From positions 62,001-126,000 of the forward strand of contig NZ_BNBV01000001.1 of NCBI RefSeq assembly GCF_014656135.1: a stretch of DNA of 64,000 bases, given 5' to 3'. A model generated the notes under the pieces. The model was not told the DNA's origin, made no database searches, and was given only the letters and a program-made list of their open reading frames with translations. The translations under genes were made by a program, and so were the position numbers. This document shows positions 1 to 8,352 of this stretch, piece after piece. How positions within the stretch are numbered: the stretch's first letter is position 1; every line of letters begins with the position of its first letter. This DNA is from Streptomyces thermodiastaticus. GTDB lineage: Bacteria; Actinomycetota; Actinomycetes; Streptomycetales; Streptomycetaceae.

Positions 1-612
1 TCGCTGGTCCTGGACCCGACCACGGACACCTTCCTGATCGTCCTCGGCAACTCCGTCCATCCCGTGCGCACGTGGCGTTCCGGGTCCGCGCCCCGGGTGG
101 CCGCCGGCAACGACCTGGCGCGGGCCGTGGCGGTCCGCCCGGAGCAGGGCCGCACGGCGTGGTTCTCCGGGATGGCGAGCGACAGCACGGCCACACTCGC
201 CCTGCCCGCGCTGGACACCTCCCGCGGCGGCGCGCACCTGCGCTGCTCCCTGTGGTGGGACACCGAACCCCAGTCGGACACCCTCGTCCTGGAGGCCAGC
301 TCCGACGGCGGTACCACCTGGCAGCCGGTGCCGTTCACCACCACCCGCCGGGGCGAGCGCCCGCAGCGGCATCCGGAAGGCACCGCCACCGGGTTCTCCG
401 GCCGGGTCTGGCACACGGTCGACGCCGCACTCCCGGCCGCCGGGAACCTGGTGGTGCGCTGGCGGTACACGACGGACCGGCTGTACGTGGGCCGCGGTGC
501 CTACGTCGACGGTCAGCGCGTGGACTCCCGTGGCCGGGTCGTCTTCGACGAGGCCCGCCCGGGGGACGCCGCCCGGGTGACGGCCGACGGCTGGACGGCA
601 TCGGCGGACTAG
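1..612 (+). CDS. Serine hydrolase (beta-lactamase/PBP family), C-terminal part only
   Basis: The reading frame is open from base 1, so the gene starts left of the window and only its last 203 codons are seen. The first residues (SLVLDPTTDTFLIVLGNSVHP) look like the stretch just before the end of the catalytic domain in class C beta-lactamase-like serine hydrolases (family knowledge). The rest, with paired tryptophans and a regular Asp/Gly/Thr-rich beta pattern, looks like an added beta-sandwich of the kind found in secreted hydrolases. The catalytic SxxK and YxN motifs would lie upstream and cannot be checked. A strong hairpin follows the stop. The family assignment rests on a short segment, so the exact activity is open. 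Confidence 0.6.
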   Translation, partial: SLVLDPTTDTFLIVLGNSVHPVRTWRSGSAPRVAAGNDLARAVAVRPEQGRTAWFSGMASDSTATLALPALDTSRGGAHLRCSLWWDTEPQSDTLVLEASSDGGTTWQPVPFTTTRRGERPQRHPEGTATGFSGRVWHTVDAALPAAGNLVVRWRYTTDRLYVGRGAYVDGQRVDSRGRVVFDEARPGDAARVTADGWTASAD

Positions 613-656
613 GTGTGCTGTTCGGACAACGGTCCTCGGCCTGCGCGGGCCGCGGC

Positions 657-705
657 GATCCGGCTGCCCGGCGGCGCACCGGTGTCCGGCCCGGGCAGCC
701 GGATC
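657..705. terminator. Bidirectional terminator hairpin
   Basis: Perfect 14-bp inverted repeat, GATCCGGCTGCCCG at 657-670 and its complement at 692-705, with a 21-nt loop. It lies between two convergent genes and has no T-run, as is usual in Streptomyces. Confidence 0.7.
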
Positions 706-745
706 CGCTCGGTTCCGCCTGGTTCCGCCCGGTCGTGCGCACGCC

Positions 746-1065
746 TCACTCGGTGTGCCGCCGGTTCCCCCGGCTGCCCCGGTCGTGCTCCTCGTCGTCC
801 CGGCTGCCCCGGTGGCGCTCCGGCCGTCCGGTGAGCCCGGTCGCGAGGCGGTAGCCGACGGTGACCCGGCGGTAGTCCCGCCTTGCTTTCACCGTGCCGG
901 GCAGGCCGGTGCGCTCGCTGCGGGACACCGACGCCCGCTCCCCGGTGCCGTGGAAACGGACGGCCGTGCGCGGCTCCTCTGCGAAGCGGAGCCGTTCCGC
1001 GCGGACCGTGGACCGGAACTCGATGTCGGGTTGCCGTCCGTGCGTTCAGGGCGGCTCGTCGCCAT
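746..1065 (-). pseudogene. Small conserved-looking actinomycete protein, frameshifted near its start
   Basis: The longest ORF with a normal start (GTG at 928) gives only 60 residues. Convincing coding sequence continues in the same frame upstream to about 1030 (DIEFRSTVRAERLRF...), with no ATG, GTG or TTG before the stop of the preceding gene at 1046-1048. One extra C in the CCC run at 1028-1030 would join this to an ATG at 1065 and give a start MATSRPERTDGNPDIEF, overlapping the upstream gene by 20 nt. I therefore read it as a roughly 106-residue gene broken by a single-base deletion, either a real mutation or a sequence error. The product is hydrophilic, with no signal peptide or membrane segment. 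From memory it resembles a Streptomyces hypothetical family found next to the repeat protein that precedes it here. Function unknown. Confidence 0.5.
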
Positions 1066-2170
1066 CCCGCACGGGCCTGCGTGCGGGCCGTGAGGGCTCC
1101 CGTGGTGTCCCGGCATCCCGTCTGCCCTCGGCACGCGGACGGCGGGGGCGGGCACCTCCCTGGCTCCGCTCACCGCGGCCGCGCTCACCGCCGGCGCTGC
1201 GCCGGGTGCCCCCGGTGGCTCTTCCGGCCGAGCCCTCGACGACGTCACCGGCGCTCCCGGCGACGTTCCCCGCCTCGCGCGCGACGTCCCCGACGGCCGC
1301 CTCGGCGCCGCCGCTCACCTCCTCGACGGCCGCTCCGACGTCTCCGGTGGCGCCCTCGACGCCCGCACCGGCGCCCTGGCCCACATCCTTCACCGCGCCA
1401 CCGGCACCCCTGCCCACATCCTCGACTGCGGATCCGGCGCCCCTGCCCACATCCCCCACCGCCGACTCGGCGCCCCGCCCGACGTCCTCCACCGCCGACC
1501 CGGCGCCCCGCCCCACGTCCTCGACGGCCCGGCCCGCCCCCGTGCCGAGTTCGCCCACGGCCTGGCGGGCCCCGCCGCCGACGTCCTGGACGGCGGATCC
1601 GACCCCACGGGCCAGTTCCCGCAGGATCTCCGGGTTGCGGTCGAGCGTGGTGAGGACGCGGTTGATGATCGCGGCCACGTTGTCGAGGCGCACCGTGAGC
1701 CGGGCCTGGGCCTCCACGCCCGAGATGCCCAGGTGCACCCGGCCGAGCACGGCGTCGGCGCCCACGTTCAGTTTCAACAGGTCCAGCACCTCGGCCTGGA
1801 GGGAGACCCGCGCCCGCAGGTCCTCCACCTCCAGGTCGATCTCGTCGACCTTCAGCAGCGGAACGTCGAGGAAGACGTCGCAGGCCTCGCCGGCCGCGGC
1901 GCCTGCCGGATGCGGTGCTGGGCCGGCGGCCGGTGTGTCCTCGTCGTCGGCGGCACCGTCCTCGCTCCCGCCTGCCTTCGCTTGCGCCGCTCCCCCGTCG
2001 TCCTCGTCCGCGTACGCGCCGGGTGCGTCCTGCGGCGGTGCGGGCTCGTCGCCGTCCGGTGCCCGGGGCTCACCGGGCGCCCCGCGTACCCCCGTCCGTT
2101 CGGGTTCGGGTGCGTCGTCGTGCGGGCCGCGCGCCGTGACGTGAGTGTCGTTCTCGGTGTGGTCGTGCAT
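1046..2170 (-). CDS. Repeat protein with 11-residue amphipathic repeats
   Basis: 374 residues with no signal peptide or membrane helix. Residues 1-95 are acidic, disordered-looking and rich in Glu, Asp, Pro and Gly. Residues about 95-175 form a folded segment (DVFLDVPLLKVDEIDLEVEDLRARV...). Residues about 180-310 are tandem 11-mers of the type VGRGAGSAVED, and the C-terminus is a basic Gly/Arg tail. Eleven-residue repeats with regular Val and Ala spacing suggest an amphipathic helix like that of LEA or apolipoprotein-type proteins, which bind membranes or protect cells from desiccation (inference). The ATG at 2170 has a GGAGG ribosome site. The frameshifted small gene follows directly. The repeat sequence is conserved at the codon level, so the array may vary in length between strains. 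Confidence 0.6.
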   Translation of the reverse strand: MHDHTENDTHVTARGPHDDAPEPERTGVRGAPGEPRAPDGDEPAPPQDAPGAYADEDDGGAAQAKAGGSEDGAADDEDTPAAGPAPHPAGAAAGEACDVFLDVPLLKVDEIDLEVEDLRARVSLQAEVLDLLKLNVGADAVLGRVHLGISGVEAQARLTVRLDNVAAIINRVLTTLDRNPEILRELARGVGSAVQDVGGGARQAVGELGTGAGRAVEDVGRGAGSAVEDVGRGAESAVGDVGRGAGSAVEDVGRGAGGAVKDVGQGAGAGVEGATGDVGAAVEEVSGGAEAAVGDVAREAGNVAGSAGDVVEGSAGRATGGTRRSAGGERGRGERSQGGARPRRPRAEGRRDAGTPREPSRPARRPVRDGDEPP

Positions 2171-2306
2171 GGCTGGGCCTCCGCGGGCTCGCCGGGCGTT
2201 TTGCCCCTTTCATGCCAGTATGGCGTACCCCCGTCGATCGCAGGCGTGGACCGGTGCGGACAGGCGCACGCGCAGGCGCGCGGACAGGAACCCGAACCAC
2301 CGGCGC

Positions 2307-2328
2307 AATTCCCCTGCACGGGGGAATT
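2307..2328. promoter_or_regulatory. Inverted repeat, candidate operator
   Basis: AATTCCCC at 2307-2314 and GGGGAATT at 2321-2328 form a perfect 8-bp inverted repeat with a 6-nt spacer. It lies between the divergent genes starting at 2170 and 2460, and its AT-containing ends stand out from the GC-rich background. It could be an operator or an RNA hairpin. Confidence 0.35.
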
Positions 2329-2459
2329 ACCTGCATTCTCCTGATGGGCGGCGCGGCGTTGTGGCGTCCTCGTGCTGAGGCCTCCAGCGAAGACCACTGC
2401 GTCCTCCCCGTCGGGCGCACCGGCTCGCCGGTGCCGTGGGGAGGGAAAGGAGATGTTCC

Positions 2460-2861
2460 ATGCGTGGCATGAGTGCCATCCGCTCGTTCGCCGTTGCCTC
2501 CGTGGCCCTGGCCACGACGTTCGGCGCCGTACCGGCCGTGGGGGGGGCCCCGGCCGCCCCCACGGCCCCGGCCCGGACGGCGGCCGCCTACAACTGCACC
2601 CCGGGCTACTTCTGCATCTACAGCGGCTGGAAAGGCAGCGGGACCCGCTGCCAGTGGAAGCAGAAGCAGAAGGCCAACACCGCCGACGACTGCTCCTTCA
2701 TCCGGCGGGGACAGAACGTCCGCTCGGTGTGGAACTCGACCGGCCACCGGGTGCAGTACTACAAGTCGACCAACTACAAGAACCGTGTCGGCTCCACCCC
2801 GGCCGGTGCGGGCGGCAACCTGATGGGGACCTATCAGATCCGGTCATTCAAGCCGCAGTGA
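2460..2861 (+). CDS. Secreted peptidase inhibitor, family I36
   Basis: 133 residues. Residues 1 to about 40 form a Sec signal peptide (Arg near the start, Ala/Val-rich core, Ala-x-Ala type end). The mature part begins near YNCTPGYFCIYSGW, the aromatic and cysteine pattern of the Streptomyces metalloproteinase-inhibitor (SMI, family I36) fold. There are four cysteines in the mature domain, enough for two disulfides. Family members are exported and inhibit secreted proteases, but the target here is unknown. I chose the ATG at 2460 because AAGGAGA sits six bases upstream, and it fits the signal peptide better than the in-frame start 24 nt earlier. Monocistronic, followed by a strong terminator. 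Confidence 0.8.
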   Translation: MRGMSAIRSFAVASVALATTFGAVPAVGGAPAAPTAPARTAAAYNCTPGYFCIYSGWKGSGTRCQWKQKQKANTADDCSFIRRGQNVRSVWNSTGHRVQYYKSTNYKNRVGSTPAGAGGNLMGTYQIRSFKPQ

Positions 2862-2956
2862 CGGGCCCAGGTGCGGTCCGTCCGGGCGGCACCGATCCAC
2901 CGGCGTGCCTGCGCCGCGACCGGCCTTCGGCCGGCGTGACGAGCCGGTGCGCGCTG

Positions 2957-3003
2957 CACTCGCCGAGGGCGCTCACTCGGAGTGAGTCCGCCCTCGGCGA
3001 GTG
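2957..3003. terminator. Long bidirectional terminator hairpin
   Basis: CACTCGCCGAGGGCG (2957-2971) pairs perfectly with 2989-3003. Inside, CTCACT (2972-2977) pairs with AGTGAG (2981-2986), making a nearly continuous 21-bp stem with a 3-nt loop. It separates two convergent genes. Confidence 0.8.
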
Positions 3004-3038
3004 CGGTCCGATACCGAGTCGGGGGCCGGTGCGGGACG

Positions 3039-3230
3039 TCACTCGTTGAAGACGGCCCGCTGCACCTCGTTGGGTCCGTCGAAGTGATCCTGCTTCAGGC
3101 TGTCCAGCTTGCTGACGATCTTGTCATTGGCCTTGTTCTGTCGGGCACGTTCGACCAGGTGTTTTTTGTCGGTCGGGTAGTCCATGCCGCTGAGTGCCTT
3201 CTGCAGGTCGATCGGGCTCAGCTCGGCCAT
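3039..3230 (-). CDS. DUF2795 small protein
   Basis: 63 residues, hydrophilic and mostly helical. The segment SPIDLQKALSGMDYPTDKKHLVERARQN is the hallmark of DUF2795, a small actinobacterial domain of unknown biochemical role whose fold resembles small helical nucleic-acid-binding proteins (family knowledge). The ATG at 3230 has GGAGG about five bases upstream. It is a single gene, convergent with the I36 inhibitor and separated from it by the 2957-3003 hairpin. Confidence 0.8.
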   Translation of the reverse strand: MAELSPIDLQKALSGMDYPTDKKHLVERARQNKANDKIVSKLDSLKQDHFDGPNEVQRAVFNE

Positions 3231-3375
3231 GGGAACCTCCGTAGGGGTGAGACGGCCGCGGCGGGCGGCCGGGTGGTGTGCGTCCTGCCGTCGCTGAAGG
3301 CGGCTGTGCGACAGCCCGCACCGGACGGTGCGACGGCCCTCACCCAGTCGGAGTGCCCCTTGTCAGGGGAGGCAT

Positions 3376-4956
3376 TCAGGCCGGCTGCGCCTCCAGCACC
3401 GCCATGGCCGCGTTGTGCCCCGGCACTCCGCTGACCCCGCCGCCGCGCACCGCGCCCGCACCGCACAGCAGCACATTCGCGTGCTGCGTCTCCACTCCCC
3501 AGCGGCCGGTGCCCTCCGTCGCGTACGGCCAGCTCAGCGGCCGGTGGAAGATGTTGCCGCCGGGCAGGCGCAGATCGCGCTCCAGGTCCAGTGGCGTCTT
3601 GGCCTCGATGCAGGGCCGGCCCTCGGCGTCCGTGGCGAGACAGTCGGCGAGCGGTTCGGCGAGGTGGGCGTCGAGCTGCGCGAGCGTCGACTTCAGCAGT
3701 TCCTCCCGTACCGCGTCGTTGTCCCGGGCGAAGAGCCGGGCCGGGGTGTGCAGGCCGAACAGGGTGAGCGTGTGGAAACCCCGGGCCGCCGGGCCGGGGC
3801 CGAGGATGCTCGGGTCGGTCAGGGAGTGGCAGTAGATCTCCGACGGCGGGGCGGAGGGCAGCTCACCGGCGGCGGCCTGGGCGTGGGCGACGGCCAGCTG
3901 CTCGTAACTCTCGGCGATGTGGAAGGTGCCGGCGAAGGCCTCGCGCGGGTCCACCGAGGTGTCGCGGAGCCGGGGCAGCCGGGTCAGCAGCATGTTCACC
4001 TTCAGCTGGGCGCCCTCGGCGGGCTCGGGCGGCGTCTCGCCGGTCAGGGCGGCCAGCTCCTTGGGTGAGGCGTTCACCAGGACGTGGCGGGCGCCGACCG
4101 TGGCGTCGCCGCCGTCGGGTGTCCGGTAGGCGACCTCGGCCTCGCGGCCGTCGGAGGACACCCGGACCACCTCGTGACCGGTGACGATCCGGGCGCCCGC
4201 CGCGCGTGCCGCGTCCGCGAGCGCATCGGTCAGCGCCCCCATGCCGCCGACCGGCACGTCCCAGGCCCCGGTACCGCCGCCGATCACGTGGTAGAGGAAG
4301 CAGCGGTTCTGCACCAGGGACGCGTCGTGGGCGTCGGCGAAGGTGCCGATCAGCGCGTCGGTGAGGACCACACCGCGCACCAGGTCGTCGGTGAAGAAGC
4401 GCTCGATCGCCACCCCGATCGGCTCCTCGAACAGCATGCGCCAGGCGTTTTCGTCGTCGATCCGGCGGCGCAGGTCCGCGCGGCTCGGCAGTGGTTCGGT
4501 GAGCGTGGGGAACACCCGGCGGGCGACCTGGCCGGTCATGCCGTAGAAGCGCCGCCAGGCCTCCCACTCGCGGTCGGAGCCGGTGAGCCGGGCGAAGGCG
4601 GCGCGGGTGCGTTCCTCGCCGCCGCCCACGAGCAGCCCGGTGGGCCGGCCGTCGCGTTCGGTGGGGGTGTAGGAGGAGATGCTCCGGGGGTGCAGCCGCA
4701 GATCGAGGCCGAGATCCTGGACGATCTTCCTCGGCAGCAGGCTGACCAGGTAGGAGTAGCGGGACAGCCGGGCGTCCACGCCGGGGAACGGGCGGGTGGA
4801 CACGGCCGCGCCGCCGGTGTGCGCCAGCCGTTCCAGGACCAGCACCGACCGCCCGGCGCGGGCGAGGTAGGCGGCGGCGACCAGGCCGTTGTGGCCCCCA
4901 CCGACGATGACGGCGTCGTAACGGTCTGTGCTGCCCGGTGCCTGGTGGGTGCGCAT
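3376..4956 (-). CDS. Phytoene desaturase-family FAD oxidoreductase
   Basis: 526 residues. The dinucleotide-binding motif GGGHNG (residues 19-24) with the following ERL is the FAD-binding signature of the CrtI/PYROXD2 flavoprotein superfamily. The C-terminal FAD motif also fits (LLCGAGAVRGGGVSGVPGHNAA). Members desaturate or isomerise polyunsaturated or carotenoid-like substrates, but many actinobacterial copies, like this one, lie away from carotenoid genes and have unknown substrates. I preferred the ATG at 4956 to a GTG at 5016 because it leaves a normal 18-residue lead before the FAD motif, though neither start has a strong ribosome site. No crt genes are nearby. Confidence 0.75.
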   Translation of the reverse strand: MRTHQAPGSTDRYDAVIVGGGHNGLVAAAYLARAGRSVLVLERLAHTGGAAVSTRPFPGVDARLSRYSYLVSLLPRKIVQDLGLDLRLHPRSISSYTPTERDGRPTGLLVGGGEERTRAAFARLTGSDREWEAWRRFYGMTGQVARRVFPTLTEPLPSRADLRRRIDDENAWRMLFEEPIGVAIERFFTDDLVRGVVLTDALIGTFADAHDASLVQNRCFLYHVIGGGTGAWDVPVGGMGALTDALADAARAAGARIVTGHEVVRVSSDGREAEVAYRTPDGGDATVGARHVLVNASPKELAALTGETPPEPAEGAQLKVNMLLTRLPRLRDTSVDPREAFAGTFHIAESYEQLAVAHAQAAAGELPSAPPSEIYCHSLTDPSILGPGPAARGFHTLTLFGLHTPARLFARDNDAVREELLKSTLAQLDAHLAEPLADCLATDAEGRPCIEAKTPLDLERDLRLPGGNIFHRPLSWPYATEGTGRWGVETQHANVLLCGAGAVRGGGVSGVPGHNAAMAVLEAQPA

Positions 4957-5102
4957 GGTTCTTGGTAGCACGGGGTGATCCCCGTCGGCCAGAGGGACGG
5001 CAGGGGCGGGCGGCACTCAGGGTGTCCGTGCTGCCTGCCGTCGTCGCAGCGCCTCCACCCGGCGGTGCGGTTCGTCGGCCTGGGTGGCGCGGCCGAGCTG
5101 TT

Positions 5103-7205
5103 TCAGGTTGTGGGCTCGTCCTCGCGGCTGGTGAGAGTGTCGGAGTGGCCGGGGCCGAGGAGTCGTTCGCGGGCGTCGGCGACCGCGCGGTACTCGGCGA
5201 GCGCCTCGTCCCAGCGGCCGAGCCAGCCCAGTGCCACCGCGACCTCCCGTCGGCTGACCAGGGTGTCCGGGTGCCGGGGGCCGAGGACCCGGACACGGAT
5301 CGCGCACACCTCGCGGGACTCGGCCAGGGCGTCCTCCCAGCGGCCGAGCCGGCCGAGGTTGACGCCGAGGCCGTGACGGGCCCGCAGGGTCTCGGGGTGC
5401 TCGGGGCCGTGCACCCGGGCGCGGGCCTCGATCAGTTCGCGGTAGAGGGCGAGCGCCTCCTCGCAGCGGCCGAGCCGGCCCAGGCTGATGCCGGTCTCGT
5501 AGCGGGCGGCGAGGGTGTCCGGGTGGTCGGGGCCGAGGACACGGGCGCGGGCCTCGGCGACCTCGCGGTAGGTGTCGAGGGCCTCGGCCCAGCGGCCCAG
5601 CTGGCCGAGCGCGTAGGCGACTTCGTAGCGGGTGACCAGGGTGTCCGGGTGGTCGGGGCCGAGGACGCGGGCGCGAGCCTCGGCGACCTCGCAGGCCATG
5701 CGGTAGCAGTCCTCCGGCCGGCCGAGGCGGCAGAGGTTGAAGGCGAGGTTGTGCCGGCAGCGCAGGGTGTCGGGATGGTCGGCGCCCATGGTGCGCTCCC
5801 GGGCGGCGAGCACCGCCGTGTACACCTGGTGCGCGTCGACATGACGCCCCAGCTGCCCCAGGACGTACCCCATTTCCTGGCGGGCGGCGAGGGTCTCGGG
5901 ATGGTCGGGCCCGAGGGTGCGGATCCGGGCCTGGGCCACGTGCTTGTACTCGCGCAGGGCGTCGGCCGGGCGTCCGGTGCGGCTGAGGGTGAAGGCCATC
6001 TGGTAGCGGGCGGCAAGGGTCTCGGGGTGGTCGGCGCCCAGCAGCCGGGCCCGCTCGGCGGTGACCGCGCGGAGCACCGTGCCGGCCTCGGCCCAGCGGC
6101 CCCGGCGTCCGAGGTCCAGGGCGGCACGATGCCGGTCGGCGAGGACCCGGAGCGTCTCCGCCGCCGGGGCATCCCGCCCACCGCCGTCCGGGTCCGTGCG
6201 TTCCTGGTCCCCGGCCGGCTCGGCGGCCATGTGCCGCGTCCACGACGGCAGCCGCACCGCGGCACGCCTGCCCGCCGGCGGTCCGCCCGTCGCACCGGGG
6301 CCGGGCCGTGCCGGGATCCGGTGCTCGGCGGGGGCCGCGGCCGTGGCGGCCGTGGCGGTGCGGGCGTCGGTCAGGCGGCGGGCCACTTCGCGGGCGTCGC
6401 CGGGGCGTTGCTCCGGCGACTTGGCGAGCAGGTCGAGGATGAGCTGTTCCAACGGGCCGGGGAGGTCGGTGCGGTGCCGGCGGAGCGGGGGCGGCGGGGT
6501 GTCGCGGTGGGCGAGCAGGACGGCCCAGGGGTCGTCCTGGTCGAACGGCGGTGTCCCGGTGGCGAGTTCGTACAGCACACAGCCCAGCGAGTACAGGTCG
6601 CTGCGCCGGTCGACCTCGTGACCGGCGATCTGCTCGGGCGACATGTAGTGCGGGGTGCCCATGGCGATGCCGGTGGCGGTGAGCCGGGTGGTGAAGCCGG
6701 TGTCCCGGCCGAGGCGGGCGATGCCGAAGTCGCAGATCTTCACCGTGCCGTCGGACAGGCGGACGATGTTCGCCGGTTTCAGGTCACGGTGGACGATGCC
6801 GCGACGGTGGGTGTAGTCGAGTGCGGCGGCGATCTGTTCGGCGATGTCGACGAGGTCCGCGACCGGCAGCGGACGGTGCCGGTTGTCCTGCATCAGCCGG
6901 CTCAGATCGCGGCCGTCGAGCAGCTCCATGACGAGATAGAGCACGCCGTCGCACTCACCGAAGTCGTGCACCACGGTGACCCCGCGGTGCTGGAGGGCGG
7001 CGGCCACCTGGGCCTCGCGCCGGAACCGTTCGCGCAGCAGGCGCGTGCCGGATCGGTCGTCGTCCGGGCCGAGCGGCTTGAGGCACTTCACCGCGACCTG
7101 CCGGCCCAGTGCCTCGTCCCGGGCCCGCCACACCTCCCCCATGCCGCCGCGCCCGATCGGCGCGAGCAGCCGGTAACGGCCCTGGATCAGCCGGATGTCC
7201 GCCAT
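5103..7205 (-). CDS. Serine/threonine protein kinase with C-terminal TPR array
   Basis: 700 residues. The Hanks-type kinase domain covers about residues 11-275: glycine loop GRGGMG (18-23), Lys40 in VAVK, HRDLKPAN near 137, DFG near 158 and the activation-segment APE-like MSPEQ. A Pro/Ala-rich linker of about 80 residues follows, with no membrane helix, so this is a soluble kinase unlike PknB types. From about 360 to the end there are eight or so repeats of about 42 residues with the consensus GPDHPDTL.xR....LGxLGR, the kinesin-light-chain-type TPR. The ATG at 7205 places the kinase domain at the N-terminus; the longer ORF upstream overlaps the next gene. It follows the MpaB-type oxygenase by 34 nt, so the two are probably co-transcribed. 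The TPRs probably bind substrate or scaffold proteins. Confidence 0.85.
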   Translation of the reverse strand: MADIRLIQGRYRLLAPIGRGGMGEVWRARDEALGRQVAVKCLKPLGPDDDRSGTRLLRERFRREAQVAAALQHRGVTVVHDFGECDGVLYLVMELLDGRDLSRLMQDNRHRPLPVADLVDIAEQIAAALDYTHRRGIVHRDLKPANIVRLSDGTVKICDFGIARLGRDTGFTTRLTATGIAMGTPHYMSPEQIAGHEVDRRSDLYSLGCVLYELATGTPPFDQDDPWAVLLAHRDTPPPPLRRHRTDLPGPLEQLILDLLAKSPEQRPGDAREVARRLTDARTATAATAAAPAEHRIPARPGPGATGGPPAGRRAAVRLPSWTRHMAAEPAGDQERTDPDGGGRDAPAAETLRVLADRHRAALDLGRRGRWAEAGTVLRAVTAERARLLGADHPETLAARYQMAFTLSRTGRPADALREYKHVAQARIRTLGPDHPETLAARQEMGYVLGQLGRHVDAHQVYTAVLAARERTMGADHPDTLRCRHNLAFNLCRLGRPEDCYRMACEVAEARARVLGPDHPDTLVTRYEVAYALGQLGRWAEALDTYREVAEARARVLGPDHPDTLAARYETGISLGRLGRCEEALALYRELIEARARVHGPEHPETLRARHGLGVNLGRLGRWEDALAESREVCAIRVRVLGPRHPDTLVSRREVAVALGWLGRWDEALAEYRAVADARERLLGPGHSDTLTSREDEPTT

Positions 7206-7239
7206 CGCACCGTTGCCCCCGTCACCGTGTGCCCCTCCC

Positions 7240-8193
7240 TCAGGCCACGCCGTCGGCCTGTCCGGCGGACCACCCCGGGGTGGTGTCCCGATGCCGGTCC
7301 GGTGCGCTCGGCGGGCCCTGGTCCAGTATGGCGGGATCGCGTCCGGCTTTGTACGGTGCGGGACGTGCCTCGGGCCCGAGCCTGGCCACCGCCCGCAGAA
7401 TGTGCTTGGGCGGCAGTTGCCAGCGCAGACGTGCGGGAATGCGGCGCAGCACGGTGCCCGTGGCACGCAGGCGACGGGTGACCGCCTCCGGGTCTGGCGC
7501 CGGCCGTCCGTACAGCTCGTGGGCGTACGGAGGCAGAGCCGCGTAGGCCAGTTGCGCCACGCGCCGCCACAGAAGTTCGCGCGCCGGCACGAGCAACGGG
7601 TGGGCCGGCGGACGGAGCAGGAAGTCGTCCACCGCGCGGGCATCGGCTCCCGCGGCGAGGCGAGGACGTACCTCGGCGACACAGGCGGCGAGTTCGGCCC
7701 TGCTGCCGGGCACCCCGTCCGGGTCGAGGCCGACCAGGCGTGCGCTGGTGCGGTGTTCGGCGACATAGCGGTCGGCCTGGGCGTCGGTGAGCGGGAATCC
7801 GGACCGGCGCAGTACGTGCAGATAGGAGTCGATCTCGGCGCAGTGCACCCACAGCAGCAGCTCCGGGTCGTCGATCCGGTACCGTTCGCCGGTTGCCGGG
7901 TCGGTCGCGGTGAGCTTGCGGTGGATCCTGCGGACCCGCGCTCCGGCCTCCTCGGCGGCCCGGGTGGTGCCGTACGTGGTCGTGCCCACGAAGTTCGCGG
8001 TGCGCCGCAGGCGTCCCCAGGCGTCGTGCCGGAAGTCGGAGTTCTCCATCACGGCGCGCACCGCCCGCGGATGCAGGGCCTGCAGATACAGCGCCCGGAT
8101 GCCGGCGATCCACATCATCGGGTCGCCGTGCATCTGCCAGGTCACCGATCCGGGTCCGAACAGACCGGGATCACCCGTGTGTGCCGTCTCCAC
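7240..8193 (-). CDS. MpaB-family oxygenase (DUF2236)
   Basis: 317 residues, full length for the family. The N-terminus GPGSVTWQMHGDPMMWIAG and the conserved ALHPRAVRAVM, the YGTT stretch and the later LLWVHCAEIDSY are characteristic of DUF2236, named oxygenase MpaB after the heme enzyme that cleaves a farnesyl side chain in mycophenolic acid biosynthesis (family knowledge). The histidines of the ALHP and WVHC segments are the probable heme-contact residues. It is cytoplasmic with no signal peptide. The start ATG at 8193 matches the conserved N-terminus. It lies 34 nt ahead of the kinase-TPR gene on the same strand. Its substrate cannot be told from sequence. Confidence 0.8.
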   Translation of the reverse strand: METAHTGDPGLFGPGSVTWQMHGDPMMWIAGIRALYLQALHPRAVRAVMENSDFRHDAWGRLRRTANFVGTTTYGTTRAAEEAGARVRRIHRKLTATDPATGERYRIDDPELLLWVHCAEIDSYLHVLRRSGFPLTDAQADRYVAEHRTSARLVGLDPDGVPGSRAELAACVAEVRPRLAAGADARAVDDFLLRPPAHPLLVPARELLWRRVAQLAYAALPPYAHELYGRPAPDPEAVTRRLRATGTVLRRIPARLRWQLPPKHILRAVARLGPEARPAPYKAGRDPAILDQGPPSAPDRHRDTTPGWSAGQADGVA

Positions 8194-8291
8194 GCGGGCA
8201 GGTTAAAGCCTGCCGTCCGGGTCGGACCAGAGCAGGGTCGGTCGCATGCGGCTGCGGTCCGCTGGGTGACGCGGCCCCGCCGGGGACGATC

Positions 8292-8313
8292 CCGGGGCCC
8301 GGCCGGGCCCCGG
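8292..8313. terminator. 22-bp perfect palindrome, likely terminator
   Basis: Bases 8292-8313 form a perfect GC palindrome with CCGGGGCCCGG as the left half. It lies 40 nt past the stop of the FAD monooxygenase. It can fold as a hairpin or cruciform and probably ends that transcript. Confidence 0.5.
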
Positions 8314-8352
8314 CGAGGGCCGTGTCGCGATCTGCCGCGCCGTCAAGGAACG

